Shown one piece after another: positions 52,481 through 61,152 of a stretch of DNA of 64,000 nt (position 1 is the first letter of the stretch; the number at the start of each line of letters is the position of its first letter). The translations under genes were made by a program, and so were the position numbers. Source of the stretch: an uncultured Bacteroidaceae bacterium (GTDB taxonomy: Bacteria; Bacteroidota; Bacteroidia; Bacteroidales; Bacteroidaceae); NCBI GenBank assembly GCA_934426255.1, contig CAKRYD010000003.1, positions 62,001 through 126,000 of the forward strand. Direction: 5' to 3'. The notes under the pieces are model-generated. The model worked only from the letters and a program-made list of their open reading frames with translations. It was not told the origin of the DNA and did no database searches.

Positions 52481-55400
52481 ATGTATCAAGGACTCATTCT
52501 CGTATTGGCATTGATGCTTTCGGCGACCTCTACATTGGCGCAAAACGTAAGCGAAAAAACTCAGTTTCAAATCCTGACTTCGACAGGTCTTGCTTTGGAC
52601 AATCATGGCAGCGAAGCCAATAATTCAAGGCTCTTTGTAGAAAAAGTGAATAAGAAACAAGCTTCTCAAGTGTGGCGTTTAGGCAAGCATAGTGATGGTT
52701 CACGCGCCATTATTAGCGTATTGACAGAAAAAAGCGTTGACAACGCCGGTGCGCCCGCAGGAGCTCATGCAGAAGTTTTGCAATGGGATACACAAAAAGA
52801 CCATCAAAACGAACAGTGGATTATGAAGCAACTGCCAAATGGTTTATATACGTTTACCAGTAAGACAAGCGGTGAAAACCTTGGTTTTAGTGAGACACCA
52901 AAAAACGGCATGAAGGTTGCCCAATTTCCTGCCAATGCCAATGACCCCAATCAACAATGGCAATTGGTGAAATCAGCTCTGAAAGTAAAGTCAATAGCAT
53001 ACACCAGCACCAACGATTGGGAAAACCCACGTGTATTCGAAATCAATAAAGAACCCGCTCATGCCACTTTCATACCTTTTGCTACCATTGAAGAAGCAAA
53101 AGCCGACCCGACCTATCGTTTACCTTGGTTGCCAACAAAAAGCTCACGCATCGTCATGCTCAATGGAAAGTGGAAATTCAATTGGGTTAAAGAGCCCAAA
53201 CTGAGACCTGTAAATTTCTATAAGCCCGGTTATGACGTAAGCAAATGGGATGAAATCAATGTTCCCTCCAATTGGGAAATGGAAGGTTATGGCACACCTA
53301 TTTACACGAACGTTACGTATCCTCACGCCAACAAACCACCATATATCTTGCCGCAGGCCGGCTACACCAACGAAAAGGAGAGGAATCCAGTTGGTTCTTA
53401 CCGTCGAGACTTTACCATACCGCAAAATTGGAATGGACAGGAAATATTTATCCACTTCAACGGAGTCTACAGCGCATTCTATATCTGGATAAACGGCAAG
53501 AAGGTTGGATACAGCCAAGGCTCGTGTACCGATGCAGAATTCCGCATCACCCCCTATCTAAAGAAAGGCAACAATACACTGGCCGTAGAGGTTTACCGTT
53601 GGTGCGACGGCAGCTACCTCGAAGACCAAGACATGTTTCGCTTAAGTGGTATCTATCGTGATGTCTATCTTTTCGCTACCCCTAAAGTACGTTTGCGCGA
53701 TATTCACCTGACCAACAAGCTGACAGACGATTTGAAACAAGGGACTCTGAGCGTAAAAGCCAAAATCCACAACTATGGCGGCGATATGAAAAACTCACAG
53801 CTTCGCATCACCTTGAAAAACGATGCCGGAACTGCCATCAGCACATTGACATCGCCTATAACCGTTGCATCCAAAAACAAAGAAAGCATTGTCAATGTTT
53901 CAGGAAGCATCTCAAATCCGGCATTGTGGACTGCAGAGACACCCAACTTATACAATGTAGACATAGAACTAATTGGCGGAAACGGAAAGACACTTGAAGC
54001 GACCACACAACGTTATGGCTTCAGAAAGATTGAGATGAAAAATTCAAAGATTTACATCAACAACCGCCCCATATTCTTCAAAGGTTCCAATCGGCACGAC
54101 ATTCATCCCATTTATGGGAAAGCTGTGCCCATCGAGTCGATGCTTCAAGACGTTCTTATGTTTAAGCAATACAATTTGAACACTATCCGTACGAGCCATT
54201 ACCCGAATGATCCCCGTATGTACGCAATGTTTGATTATTATGGCATTTATGTCATGGATGAAGCAAATGTCGAATGCCACGCCAATCATTCTCTATCCGA
54301 CAATCCGGCATGGAAAGATGCCTACTGCATGCGACAAGTCCGTATGGTGGAACGCGACAAGAACCATCCGGGCATTATTTTCTGGTCAATGGGTAATGAA
54401 TGTGGAAAAGGCAACAACTTCCGCGAAGCATACAAAGCCATCAGAGCTATTGATGACCGTTTCATTCACTATGAAGGGATGAACGAAGCGGCCGACATTT
54501 ATTCAGAAATGTATCCCAGCATCAAACATATGGAAGACATTGAAAAAAATTCGGACAACCGCCCATATTTCCTTTGCGAATACGAACACGCAATGGGTAA
54601 CGCAATGGGAAACATGAAAGAATATTGGGATCTCATCGAATCTTCGCGAAAAATGATAGGTGGTTGCGTCTGGGACTGGGTAGACCAAGCCATTGTCATG
54701 AAAGGGCAACCTAAAGACCACTATTTCTTCGGAGGTTCGTTTGGTGACCGTCCCAACGACTTCGACTTTTGCTGCAACGGCATTGTTACGGCCGACCGTT
54801 CAATAACACCCAAACTCCTTCAGGTGAAACATATTTACCAATATTTAAAATTTGCCACTGCGCCCGGTGGAGCAATCGAAATTGCCAATTGCTATGGGTT
54901 CCTGAATCTGAACAACTTCGGACTGCGTTATAGCATTCTGAAAAACGGCGAAATCGTAAAAACAGGAACGTTCGATCTTCCCAGTTGCAATCCGGGAGAC
55001 AAAGCAACAGTCAAAATTCCCGGCTATTCAGAAGCAAAATCGGGCGAAGGAGAATATTTCGTAAACGTCGAAGCTTTCCTAAAAGAAAAGACCATCTGGG
55101 CAGATGCCGGACATATCGTAGCCAATGCACAACTAACCTACACAGAAAGCCCGACATATACACCTTCGCTAAAACCTGTACCTGAAAAGTGCAAACAGCG
55201 TTTCAGCATTGTCAACGACAACCACAATAATGTCTTCTTCCGCACATCGGAAACAGCCGTATGCTTCGACCGTTCAAACGGACAGCTTGTCATGCTTTCA
55301 TATAACGGAAATAACATTCTCTCCGGGCGCGACGGATTCAAATTCAATTTTTATCGTTCCATCAACAACGATCGTCGTGAATATCCCATTCATAGCCGGA

Positions 55401-56047
55401 AGCTGACAGGCTTTGAATATCACGAAAAAGACAACGGCATGGTAGAAGTCAACGTATCCTATACTGATGTAATCAACAATTTGGAAGTTCCAAACACAAT
55501 GGTTTATTGTTTGAACCCCGATGACGGTTCAATTAACGTAAAAACGACATTCGACATCAACAAGGATTACAACTGGCCACGAATCGGCTTGCAGATTGCC
55601 CTAAGCAAAAACCTTGAAAATGTAGAATGGTATGGCCGTGGACCTATGGAGAATTATCCCGACCGTAAAGACTGCGCCTTTATTGGCCGCTATCAAAACA
55701 CTGTAGATGGCATGGCCGAAAAATATGTCCGCGCCGAATCCATGGGCGAGCGCTGCGATGTTCGCTGGGTTGACTTCACCAATAGTAAATATGGTATTCG
55801 CATTGCAAGCATAAATGCCCCATTCCTCTTCAGCGCCCTTCATTATACCGACCTCGACCTTTGGAATGTTGTTTATGGACACGATTTGCCCTCAATTCGC
55901 AAAGATGAGATCTATCTTTGCCTGGATGCAGCCATGCGAGGACTGGGCAACCAAAGTTGCGGACCGGCACCATTGGCCAAATATGAAATGGAACGCGGCA
56001 AAACGTATACACTTGAATTTTCCATCAATCCTATCAAAAAACAATGA
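52481..56047 (+). CDS. GH2 beta-galactosidase (LacZ type) with N-terminal ricin-like domain
   Basis: A 1188-residue secreted enzyme. The signal peptide ends near TLAQN. Residues about 28-170 form a ricin-type beta-trefoil with repeated QW motifs (ASQVWRLG, NEQWIMKQL, NQQWQLV). The LacZ-like part follows: sugar-binding domain (PSNWEMEGYGTPIYTNV), two immunoglobulin-like domains, a TIM barrel with acid/base Glu640 in WSMGNECG and nucleophile Glu700 in FLCEYEHAMGN, and the C-terminal beta-sandwich (WYGRGPMENYPDRKD). It should release beta-linked galactose from host or plant glycans. The stop overlaps the start of the barstar-like gene (ATGA). A ricin-like domain at the N-terminus is an uncommon addition for LacZ enzymes. 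Confidence 0.92.
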   Translation: MYQGLILVLALMLSATSTLAQNVSEKTQFQILTSTGLALDNHGSEANNSRLFVEKVNKKQASQVWRLGKHSDGSRAIISVLTEKSVDNAGAPAGAHAEVLQWDTQKDHQNEQWIMKQLPNGLYTFTSKTSGENLGFSETPKNGMKVAQFPANANDPNQQWQLVKSALKVKSIAYTSTNDWENPRVFEINKEPAHATFIPFATIEEAKADPTYRLPWLPTKSSRIVMLNGKWKFNWVKEPKLRPVNFYKPGYDVSKWDEINVPSNWEMEGYGTPIYTNVTYPHANKPPYILPQAGYTNEKERNPVGSYRRDFTIPQNWNGQEIFIHFNGVYSAFYIWINGKKVGYSQGSCTDAEFRITPYLKKGNNTLAVEVYRWCDGSYLEDQDMFRLSGIYRDVYLFATPKVRLRDIHLTNKLTDDLKQGTLSVKAKIHNYGGDMKNSQLRITLKNDAGTAISTLTSPITVASKNKESIVNVSGSISNPALWTAETPNLYNVDIELIGGNGKTLEATTQRYGFRKIEMKNSKIYINNRPIFFKGSNRHDIHPIYGKAVPIESMLQDVLMFKQYNLNTIRTSHYPNDPRMYAMFDYYGIYVMDEANVECHANHSLSDNPAWKDAYCMRQVRMVERDKNHPGIIFWSMGNECGKGNNFREAYKAIRAIDDRFIHYEGMNEAADIYSEMYPSIKHMEDIEKNSDNRPYFLCEYEHAMGNAMGNMKEYWDLIESSRKMIGGCVWDWVDQAIVMKGQPKDHYFFGGSFGDRPNDFDFCCNGIVTADRSITPKLLQVKHIYQYLKFATAPGGAIEIANCYGFLNLNNFGLRYSILKNGEIVKTGTFDLPSCNPGDKATVKIPGYSEAKSGEGEYFVNVEAFLKEKTIWADAGHIVANAQLTYTESPTYTPSLKPVPEKCKQRFSIVNDNHNNVFFRTSETAVCFDRSNGQLVMLSYNGNNILSGRDGFKFNFYRSINNDRREYPIHSRKLTGFEYHEKDNGMVEVNVSYTDVINNLEVPNTMVYCLNPDDGSINVKTTFDINKDYNWPRIGLQIALSKNLENVEWYGRGPMENYPDRKDCAFIGRYQNTVDGMAEKYVRAESMGERCDVRWVDFTNSKYGIRIASINAPFLFSALHYTDLDLWNVVYGHDLPSIRKDEIYLCLDAAMRGLGNQSCGPAPLAKYEMERGKTYTLEFSINPIKKQ

Positions 56048-56415
56048 TAGAATTCTTACGAACACCGGCAGACTACCAAGAAAAAGGAAAGTATGTAGGG
56101 TTTGTCAATCAGGTAAAAGATGTATACGACTTATTTGACAAAATCGCCAAAGCCCTACACTTTCCTGACAGTGCCGGTGGCGACTGGAACAGTATTGATG
56201 AAGCCCTCCGCGACCTTTCCTGGATTGCCGAAAAAGAAGTCGTGCTTATACATCTGACATTGCCGCAACTTACATCCACTGCTTGGCAAACCTACATCAG
56301 CATCATTTCGTATGCTGTTGACAGTTGGGAAAATGACCCGGAGCACCATCTGACCGTTTTCTTTCCGGAAGACGCACTTCCAATGGTACAAGCAGCTTTA
56401 CGCAGATTGGAATAA
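56044..56415 (+). CDS. Barstar-like protein (barnase inhibitor family)
   Basis: A 123-residue cytoplasmic protein without signal peptide. KDVYDLFDKIAKALHFPDSAGGDWNSIDEALRDLSWI (shown in two parts: KDVYDLFDKIAKALHF and GGDWNSIDEALRDLSWI) matches the barstar pattern, in which helix 2 and its acidic residues plug the ribonuclease active site. The start codon overlaps the LacZ stop by 4 bases, so it depends on that transcript. No barnase-type ribonuclease gene is in the window. It could be an orphan immunity gene or a barstar-fold protein with another job. Family call is good; partner unknown. Confidence 0.82.
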   Translation: MIEFLRTPADYQEKGKYVGFVNQVKDVYDLFDKIAKALHFPDSAGGDWNSIDEALRDLSWIAEKEVVLIHLTLPQLTSTAWQTYISIISYAVDSWENDPEHHLTVFFPEDALPMVQAALRRLE

Positions 56416-56422
56416 AAACAAA

Positions 56423-56469
56423 CGTTTACCAAGACTCCATGAAATGATTTCATGGAGTCTTGGTAAACG
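56423..56469. terminator. 47-base perfect inverted repeat between convergent genes
   Basis: Two 23-base arms (56423-56445 and 56447-56469) are exact reverse complements around a single G at 56446; the left arm begins CGTTTACCAAGACTCCATG. It lies between the barstar-like and beta-helix lipoprotein genes and can end transcripts from both sides. It lacks a good T-run on either strand, which is unusual for an intrinsic terminator. Confidence 0.75.
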
Positions 56470-56502
56470 CGTATATCATGTTTGATACCTATCTGAATCT
56501 AT

Positions 56503-57699
56503 TCAGTTTTCTGCAAAATTATATCCAGACCAACTAAACAAAGATGCTTCAGCACCATAGTTTGCCGTAGATTCAATAAAGTTGTTTAGTTGGCCATTCA
56601 CTTTCTTTCCTGTTAAGCTAAGCGTGTTGGTAACATTGACACTCGAATTGGCATTTCCAGCGCCCTTTTTATCGTTCATATCAATTAGGTCAATTGCACC
56701 ACCGATACCTTTAACCAATGCATTTTTGATTGTTGCCTTTGCACTGCGGCGTATCTTTATTACATCCTGCATGCGGTCAACATTGTCGGTAGTATTGGCT
56801 GCATTATTTGCTATTGTGATGTTTTCGATGGTAAAATCAGATTGGCGCAAATGATCAGGATACAAGCCATCTAAATTACCATCTGCTTCGATACCGCGAG
56901 GATCGGCTTCTGTACTTGTGTAACCTTTTTCCCAAATGCCATAGCAATTCTTCAATGTTCCTGAATAGCCTTGAGTAAAGTCAAACATATCATCATCAGG
57001 ATTTACAGCCAATAAATTGGTAACATTAACCGTGCCGCCGAAAAACTCAATGGCGTCATCGGCACTTTCAAGCACATAAACATTCTCGATTTTAGTACCA
57101 TTACCAACACCATTCAAAGTAAGCCCATTGTGTTCTATATCTGCAGTAGAACGAGCTCCGGCATAGCAAATCTTCACATAAGTCAATGAGCCAGAATTAT
57201 CGTTGGCTATATTCCCTCCATACTTGTAGTTGTTATCTATTTCCGTCAAACATACATCACTTTTGTCTTCACTTTGCCCTGAAATAGGAGCTTTACCATT
57301 GATAATGATACCTCCCCAAAAACCTGACTTCGGATTAGCAGAATTAGCAGTAAACACTACAGGTTTCTCGGCTGTTCCATTTGCATAAAGCTTGCCACCT
57401 TGAGCCACCAACAAATAGTTGCTGAAACCTTCTTGTGCTTTAATAACAGCTCCGGCCGGAATATTCAGACGACCTCCTTCTGCAATGACCACCGTTCCAC
57501 TCAGGATATACTCCTTAGCTTCCAATGTCTCTTCCTTAGTAAGAGTTCCGGTCAAGATATTCCCACTTACGAGAATTGAGCTTCCGGGCTCTACTTTGTT
57601 GTCATCGCTATCGCTACCACACGCAGTTAAAGTAAGAGCGATTGCAAGGGCAAAACAAGATGTAATGTTTGCAACCATTGTTTTTTTCATTCTTTTCAT
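56503..57699 (-). CDS. Right-handed beta-helix lipoprotein paired with a TonB receptor
   Basis: A 398-residue lipoprotein (LTLTACG, with Cys27 then an Asp-rich SDSDDNK segment that fits surface export). The rest looks like a right-handed parallel beta-helix, with repeating short strands and Asn/Gly turns: GTVVIAEGGRLNIPAGAVIKA, GGKLYANGTAEKPVVFTA, GLTLNGVGNGTKIENVYVLES. No pectate-lyase catalytic set is visible. It starts 38 bases after the TonB receptor stop on the same strand, in the place where a SusD would be expected, so it may be the receptor's surface partner. Starts at 57699 and 57690 are both possible. Function unknown. Confidence 0.78.
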   Translation of the reverse strand: MKRMKKTMVANITSCFALAIALTLTACGSDSDDNKVEPGSSILVSGNILTGTLTKEETLEAKEYILSGTVVIAEGGRLNIPAGAVIKAQEGFSNYLLVAQGGKLYANGTAEKPVVFTANSANPKSGFWGGIIINGKAPISGQSEDKSDVCLTEIDNNYKYGGNIANDNSGSLTYVKICYAGARSTADIEHNGLTLNGVGNGTKIENVYVLESADDAIEFFGGTVNVTNLLAVNPDDDMFDFTQGYSGTLKNCYGIWEKGYTSTEADPRGIEADGNLDGLYPDHLRQSDFTIENITIANNAANTTDNVDRMQDVIKIRRSAKATIKNALVKGIGGAIDLIDMNDKKGAGNANSSVNVTNTLSLTGKKVNGQLNNFIESTANYGAEASLFSWSGYNFAEN

Positions 57700-57737
57700 T
57701 TTATGTTGATTTGGTTCTACGTTTCAAATTCTCTATT

Positions 57738-60449
57738 TCAAAAGGCACACGAAATGCCTAAACTTATATCAAGGCCTTTTTTATAATCACCCAATACAAT
57801 TTCCCTACCGTCTCCATTCGCTTTACGAACCAACTTATATGATGGGTTCAACAGATTACGGAGTTTCAAATTCATGGATAAGTGCTTATTTAATTTGGCT
57901 TGAGATATTAGGTCCAATGTCATGAAACCTTCCTCCATAATATCCTGATAGCCTTGTGTGCCTATAGTATATACCTTATCACTCGAATAATTAAGGACTA
58001 ATGTATTCGTAAGGCTTTTGTTGCTGCCCTTCAGCTGATGAGAAATATCCAAATTGGCAAGCCACGGAGCTGCACCTTCCAATTGCGAACCTGTTGTTAC
58101 AGTCGCCATTGGTATTTTTGCATTCGTATAAATATACGACCCGTTCAAACAGAAAGAAAGTTTACTTATCATATCTGATTCCTTTCCCAACGGGCGAACA
58201 AACAAATCCTTTCGTATTTCCAGTTCAAGACCGGCCACAGTAGCTTTATCAGCGATATTTTCATAAGAAAGATACCCTCCGGCACTTGCGACCTCAATAC
58301 GTGAGATTGGATTTTTAATGAGTTTGTAAAAGCTTGTAAGAGAGAACAACTCTCCTGCACTTAGATTGAAATCCCATTTCAAATCAATATTATAATTGTC
58401 TGATGGTTTCAGATTGGGATTACCTTGACTGTTAAAGTTTACACCTACATAACGATAGGGGGATATTTCTTTTGCCTGCGGCAATGTGTATGTTTTGCTT
58501 GCACTTAAACGCAGGGTATTTTTATCATTTAAATTGTATCTGACATTCAGAGCCGGAAGGATTTTATTTTTCTCTATTTTGTTTCTTCCCTTAGATCCTC
58601 CTCGATTCACATTGTAATCCACATTGACATTTACATTATCATATTTTACTCCTGCGTTCATACTCCAACGCGAATCAAATTCATAGGTTATTTCTGCATA
58701 GGCAGAATGAATGTTCTTCTTCACAGTATACTCATCCAAATTCTTTTGGATTTCGAACCATCCGGAGGAATAATTCGTCTGATTATAATAATCATCCAAA
58801 GAAAAGTCATCCAAAGATGGCACTATAGAAACTTTACCTGCTGTAAGGTTATATTCTTTTGCATTGAAATTGTCATTAACGAAATTACCGGTATAGCCAA
58901 ATCGGATATTCGAAAGTTCGTCAGCTTTCCCTTTCAACCGATAAACAAAACCGGCTTTCACATTCAGGTCTTTCTCTTTCAAATCAGAAAAATATCGTTG
59001 CTGTGAATTACCCCTTAGCAAAGTGTAACCTCCATCATACTTTGTCAGATTATTGATGCGGCGATCGGGTTCACGTCCTCTTACGATGTTATAGGAAGCA
59101 CCCACATCAAAACTTGCAGCATCGGTTAAAGTCCAATTTGTAATCAGTTGATTGACTAAAAGAAGATCGTCGTTCGTCTGCTGACGGCGAGTAAGGCCGA
59201 AATTCTCATAGTCATCATTAAAAATGGAATTTCTACCTTTATAATCACCTACAGATTGCGTATTGGCATGTATCATCATGAAATTATAACTTGCATGATG
59301 GCTGTTCTGCAATCCATAGTTCACGTTGGCAAGCACCAATTGATTGATTACCTCCGTATATTTCTTTCCATCCATGTCTTTATAGATTTCACCAGACGTG
59401 GTGGTATTGCGCACAGCCTCATTGGTATATTCATAATCAGACGAATGCCCCGCGGTCAGAAAAAAGGACAGTGGTGTTTTATTGTCACCGATATAAAAGC
59501 GCTTTCCTCCAGTAACATTATAGCTCCTGTTCATTTGAAAATGCTGCCTGGAAGGATCCAATTTGTTTTTAAATCCCCAAGAATTTTCATTTGCCGGTTC
59601 CGAAGCATTGGCAACGCCCATAAAATTAACACCATCCATTTTCAAGAATTCAGATGATACGGTTTGTGTATTCAATCCTCCTGAAAGGCCCACATTAAGT
59701 TCTTTATCATTCACTAATTCTTTGGACACGATATCAATAGCAGCTCCGCCCACATCACTGCTACCATTTGCGCTGAATGCCTTGTTCACCCCTATATATT
59801 TAATAATGTCCGTCCCGAAAAAATCCAAGGAAATATTTTTGTATTCGGGGTCTTCCGAAGGCAGTGCAAAACCATTGAATGTTGTCACATTGTAACGATC
59901 GCCCAACCCACGAACAAAGACATTCTTCACACCATCTTGCTTGGATACACCAGAAACCTTTGTAACAGCTCCTTCTGCATCCGAAACACCCTTACGCGAA
60001 AGTTCTTTTACACCAACAGACTGCATTGCCAAGACCGATTTTTTCTGTTCGAGTAAAAGAACATTTTCATTCTCACGGTTCTTTTTTACCGCAACAACCA
60101 CTTTCGACAATTTTTGTGCATTCCGTTCTAATTCCACGTCCACGACTACCGGTTTTGTGCTTTCTACAAGAACTTTCTGCGTTGTCTCCTTATATCCTAT
60201 ATATTTCACAGCAATCTCATACGATCCATCTGAAAGGCCTTTGCCCAGTTCAAAAACGCCATTAACATCTGTCACCGCTCCAATCTGTGTTCCAATTACG
60301 CGCACTGCTGCTCCTACCAAGGGTTCTTTTGAAGACTTATCCTTCACTGTTCCCTTTATTACGGCTTCATCGGACGATATTGCCGGAAGAATATACACCA
60401 GCCACAAGAAAATGGTAACAGTAACTCGAACTAAAAATAATCCTTTCAT
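57738..60449 (-). CDS. TonB-dependent receptor with carboxypeptidase-like N-terminal domain
   Basis: A 903-residue outer-membrane receptor. A signal peptide (to about residue 26) is followed by the CarbopepD_reg-type beta-sandwich (AVIKGTVKDKSSKEPLVGAAVRVIGTQIGAVTDVNGVFELGKG in outline), a plug domain (GVSDAEGAVTKVSGVSKQDGVKNVFVRGLGDRYNVT) and a long barrel ending DISLGISCAF. It is not of the SusC length or pattern and has no SusD next to it; instead the next gene is a beta-helix lipoprotein. The cargo is unknown. Two -7-like boxes lie just upstream (60479-60486 and 60504-60511, minus). Confidence 0.88.
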   Translation of the reverse strand: MKGLFLVRVTVTIFLWLVYILPAISSDEAVIKGTVKDKSSKEPLVGAAVRVIGTQIGAVTDVNGVFELGKGLSDGSYEIAVKYIGYKETTQKVLVESTKPVVVDVELERNAQKLSKVVVAVKKNRENENVLLLEQKKSVLAMQSVGVKELSRKGVSDAEGAVTKVSGVSKQDGVKNVFVRGLGDRYNVTTFNGFALPSEDPEYKNISLDFFGTDIIKYIGVNKAFSANGSSDVGGAAIDIVSKELVNDKELNVGLSGGLNTQTVSSEFLKMDGVNFMGVANASEPANENSWGFKNKLDPSRQHFQMNRSYNVTGGKRFYIGDNKTPLSFFLTAGHSSDYEYTNEAVRNTTTSGEIYKDMDGKKYTEVINQLVLANVNYGLQNSHHASYNFMMIHANTQSVGDYKGRNSIFNDDYENFGLTRRQQTNDDLLLVNQLITNWTLTDAASFDVGASYNIVRGREPDRRINNLTKYDGGYTLLRGNSQQRYFSDLKEKDLNVKAGFVYRLKGKADELSNIRFGYTGNFVNDNFNAKEYNLTAGKVSIVPSLDDFSLDDYYNQTNYSSGWFEIQKNLDEYTVKKNIHSAYAEITYEFDSRWSMNAGVKYDNVNVNVDYNVNRGGSKGRNKIEKNKILPALNVRYNLNDKNTLRLSASKTYTLPQAKEISPYRYVGVNFNSQGNPNLKPSDNYNIDLKWDFNLSAGELFSLTSFYKLIKNPISRIEVASAGGYLSYENIADKATVAGLELEIRKDLFVRPLGKESDMISKLSFCLNGSYIYTNAKIPMATVTTGSQLEGAAPWLANLDISHQLKGSNKSLTNTLVLNYSSDKVYTIGTQGYQDIMEEGFMTLDLISQAKLNKHLSMNLKLRNLLNPSYKLVRKANGDGREIVLGDYKKGLDISLGISCAF

Positions 60450-60478
60450 CTAACTTTGCTATTAGTTTATTTCGATTG

Positions 60479-60486
60479 CAAAATTA
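60479..60486 (-). promoter_or_regulatory. Bacteroidetes -7 box for the TonB receptor/beta-helix pair
   Basis: TAATTTTG on the minus strand, 30 bases before the ATG at 60449. A second box (TATTTTTG, minus, 60504-60511) lies 25 bases further upstream, so two start points are possible. Confidence 0.55.
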
Positions 60487-60571
60487 GAAGTGAAAAGCTA
60501 CGACAAAAATACAAAAGAATTACATTGCAATTTCAGATATTCAAGACACAGCACTGAAGCTTCTACGCATT

Positions 60572-61066
60572 TTACAATAGCTTCAGAGCGATACAAGCAC
60601 AAGCCTCTGCATCAGCAAGTGCATGATGATGATTGGTCAGATCATAGCCACAGTATTCCGCTACAGTCTGTAACTGATAATTTGGCAAACGACCTCTGAG
60701 CTTAGAGCGTGCAGCACGACAAGTACAATAAAATTCATAATTTGGATAAAACATTCCGTATTCTTGGAAGACAGCCTTTAGGCAACCTTCATCAAAAGGA
60801 CTGTTATGTGCCACCAATGGAAGCCCGTCTATTTTAGGAGAAACGGCCTCCCAAACTTCAGGGAACGGTGGTGCACATTCCACATCCAGCATAGTCAGCC
60901 CATGCACCTGTGTTGTCCAATATGTAAAATAGTCGGGCACAGGATAAACCAGGCTGTAGAATGTATCTACAATACTGCCGTCACGCACTATTACCACTCC
61001 TACGCTACAGACACTGCTACGACATTGGTTGGCAGTTTCAAAGTCTATGGCTGCAAAATTTTTCAT
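60572..61066 (-). CDS. DEDDh 3'-5' exonuclease (DnaQ-like)
   Basis: A 164-residue exonuclease of the DnaQ superfamily. All motifs are visible: AAIDFETAN (Exo I, Asp and Glu), VHGLTMLDV and VAHNSPFDEG (Exo II, Asp), and HHALADAEACA (Exo III, His and Asp). It is a stand-alone domain resembling proofreading subunits of DNA polymerase III or repair nucleases. Its own promoter box (TAACTTTG, minus, 61115-61122) and a hairpin in the leader (about 61078-61112) precede it. Confidence 0.92.
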   Translation of the reverse strand: MKNFAAIDFETANQCRSSVCSVGVVIVRDGSIVDTFYSLVYPVPDYFTYWTTQVHGLTMLDVECAPPFPEVWEAVSPKIDGLPLVAHNSPFDEGCLKAVFQEYGMFYPNYEFYCTCRAARSKLRGRLPNYQLQTVAEYCGYDLTNHHHALADAEACACIALKLL

Positions 61067-61152
61067 CTATTTCTTCACGTTTGCCGCCGAGAAGCATACC
61101 TCTGGCAGCAAACGCAAAGTTAATAGAAAATCAAAATATATGAGTGCTATGG

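Noticed and set aside
61078..61112. Hairpin between amt and the exonuclease gene as a terminator
   Set aside because: Stem has mismatches and no T-run, and it lies in the leader of the exonuclease transcript; left as an unassigned hairpin.
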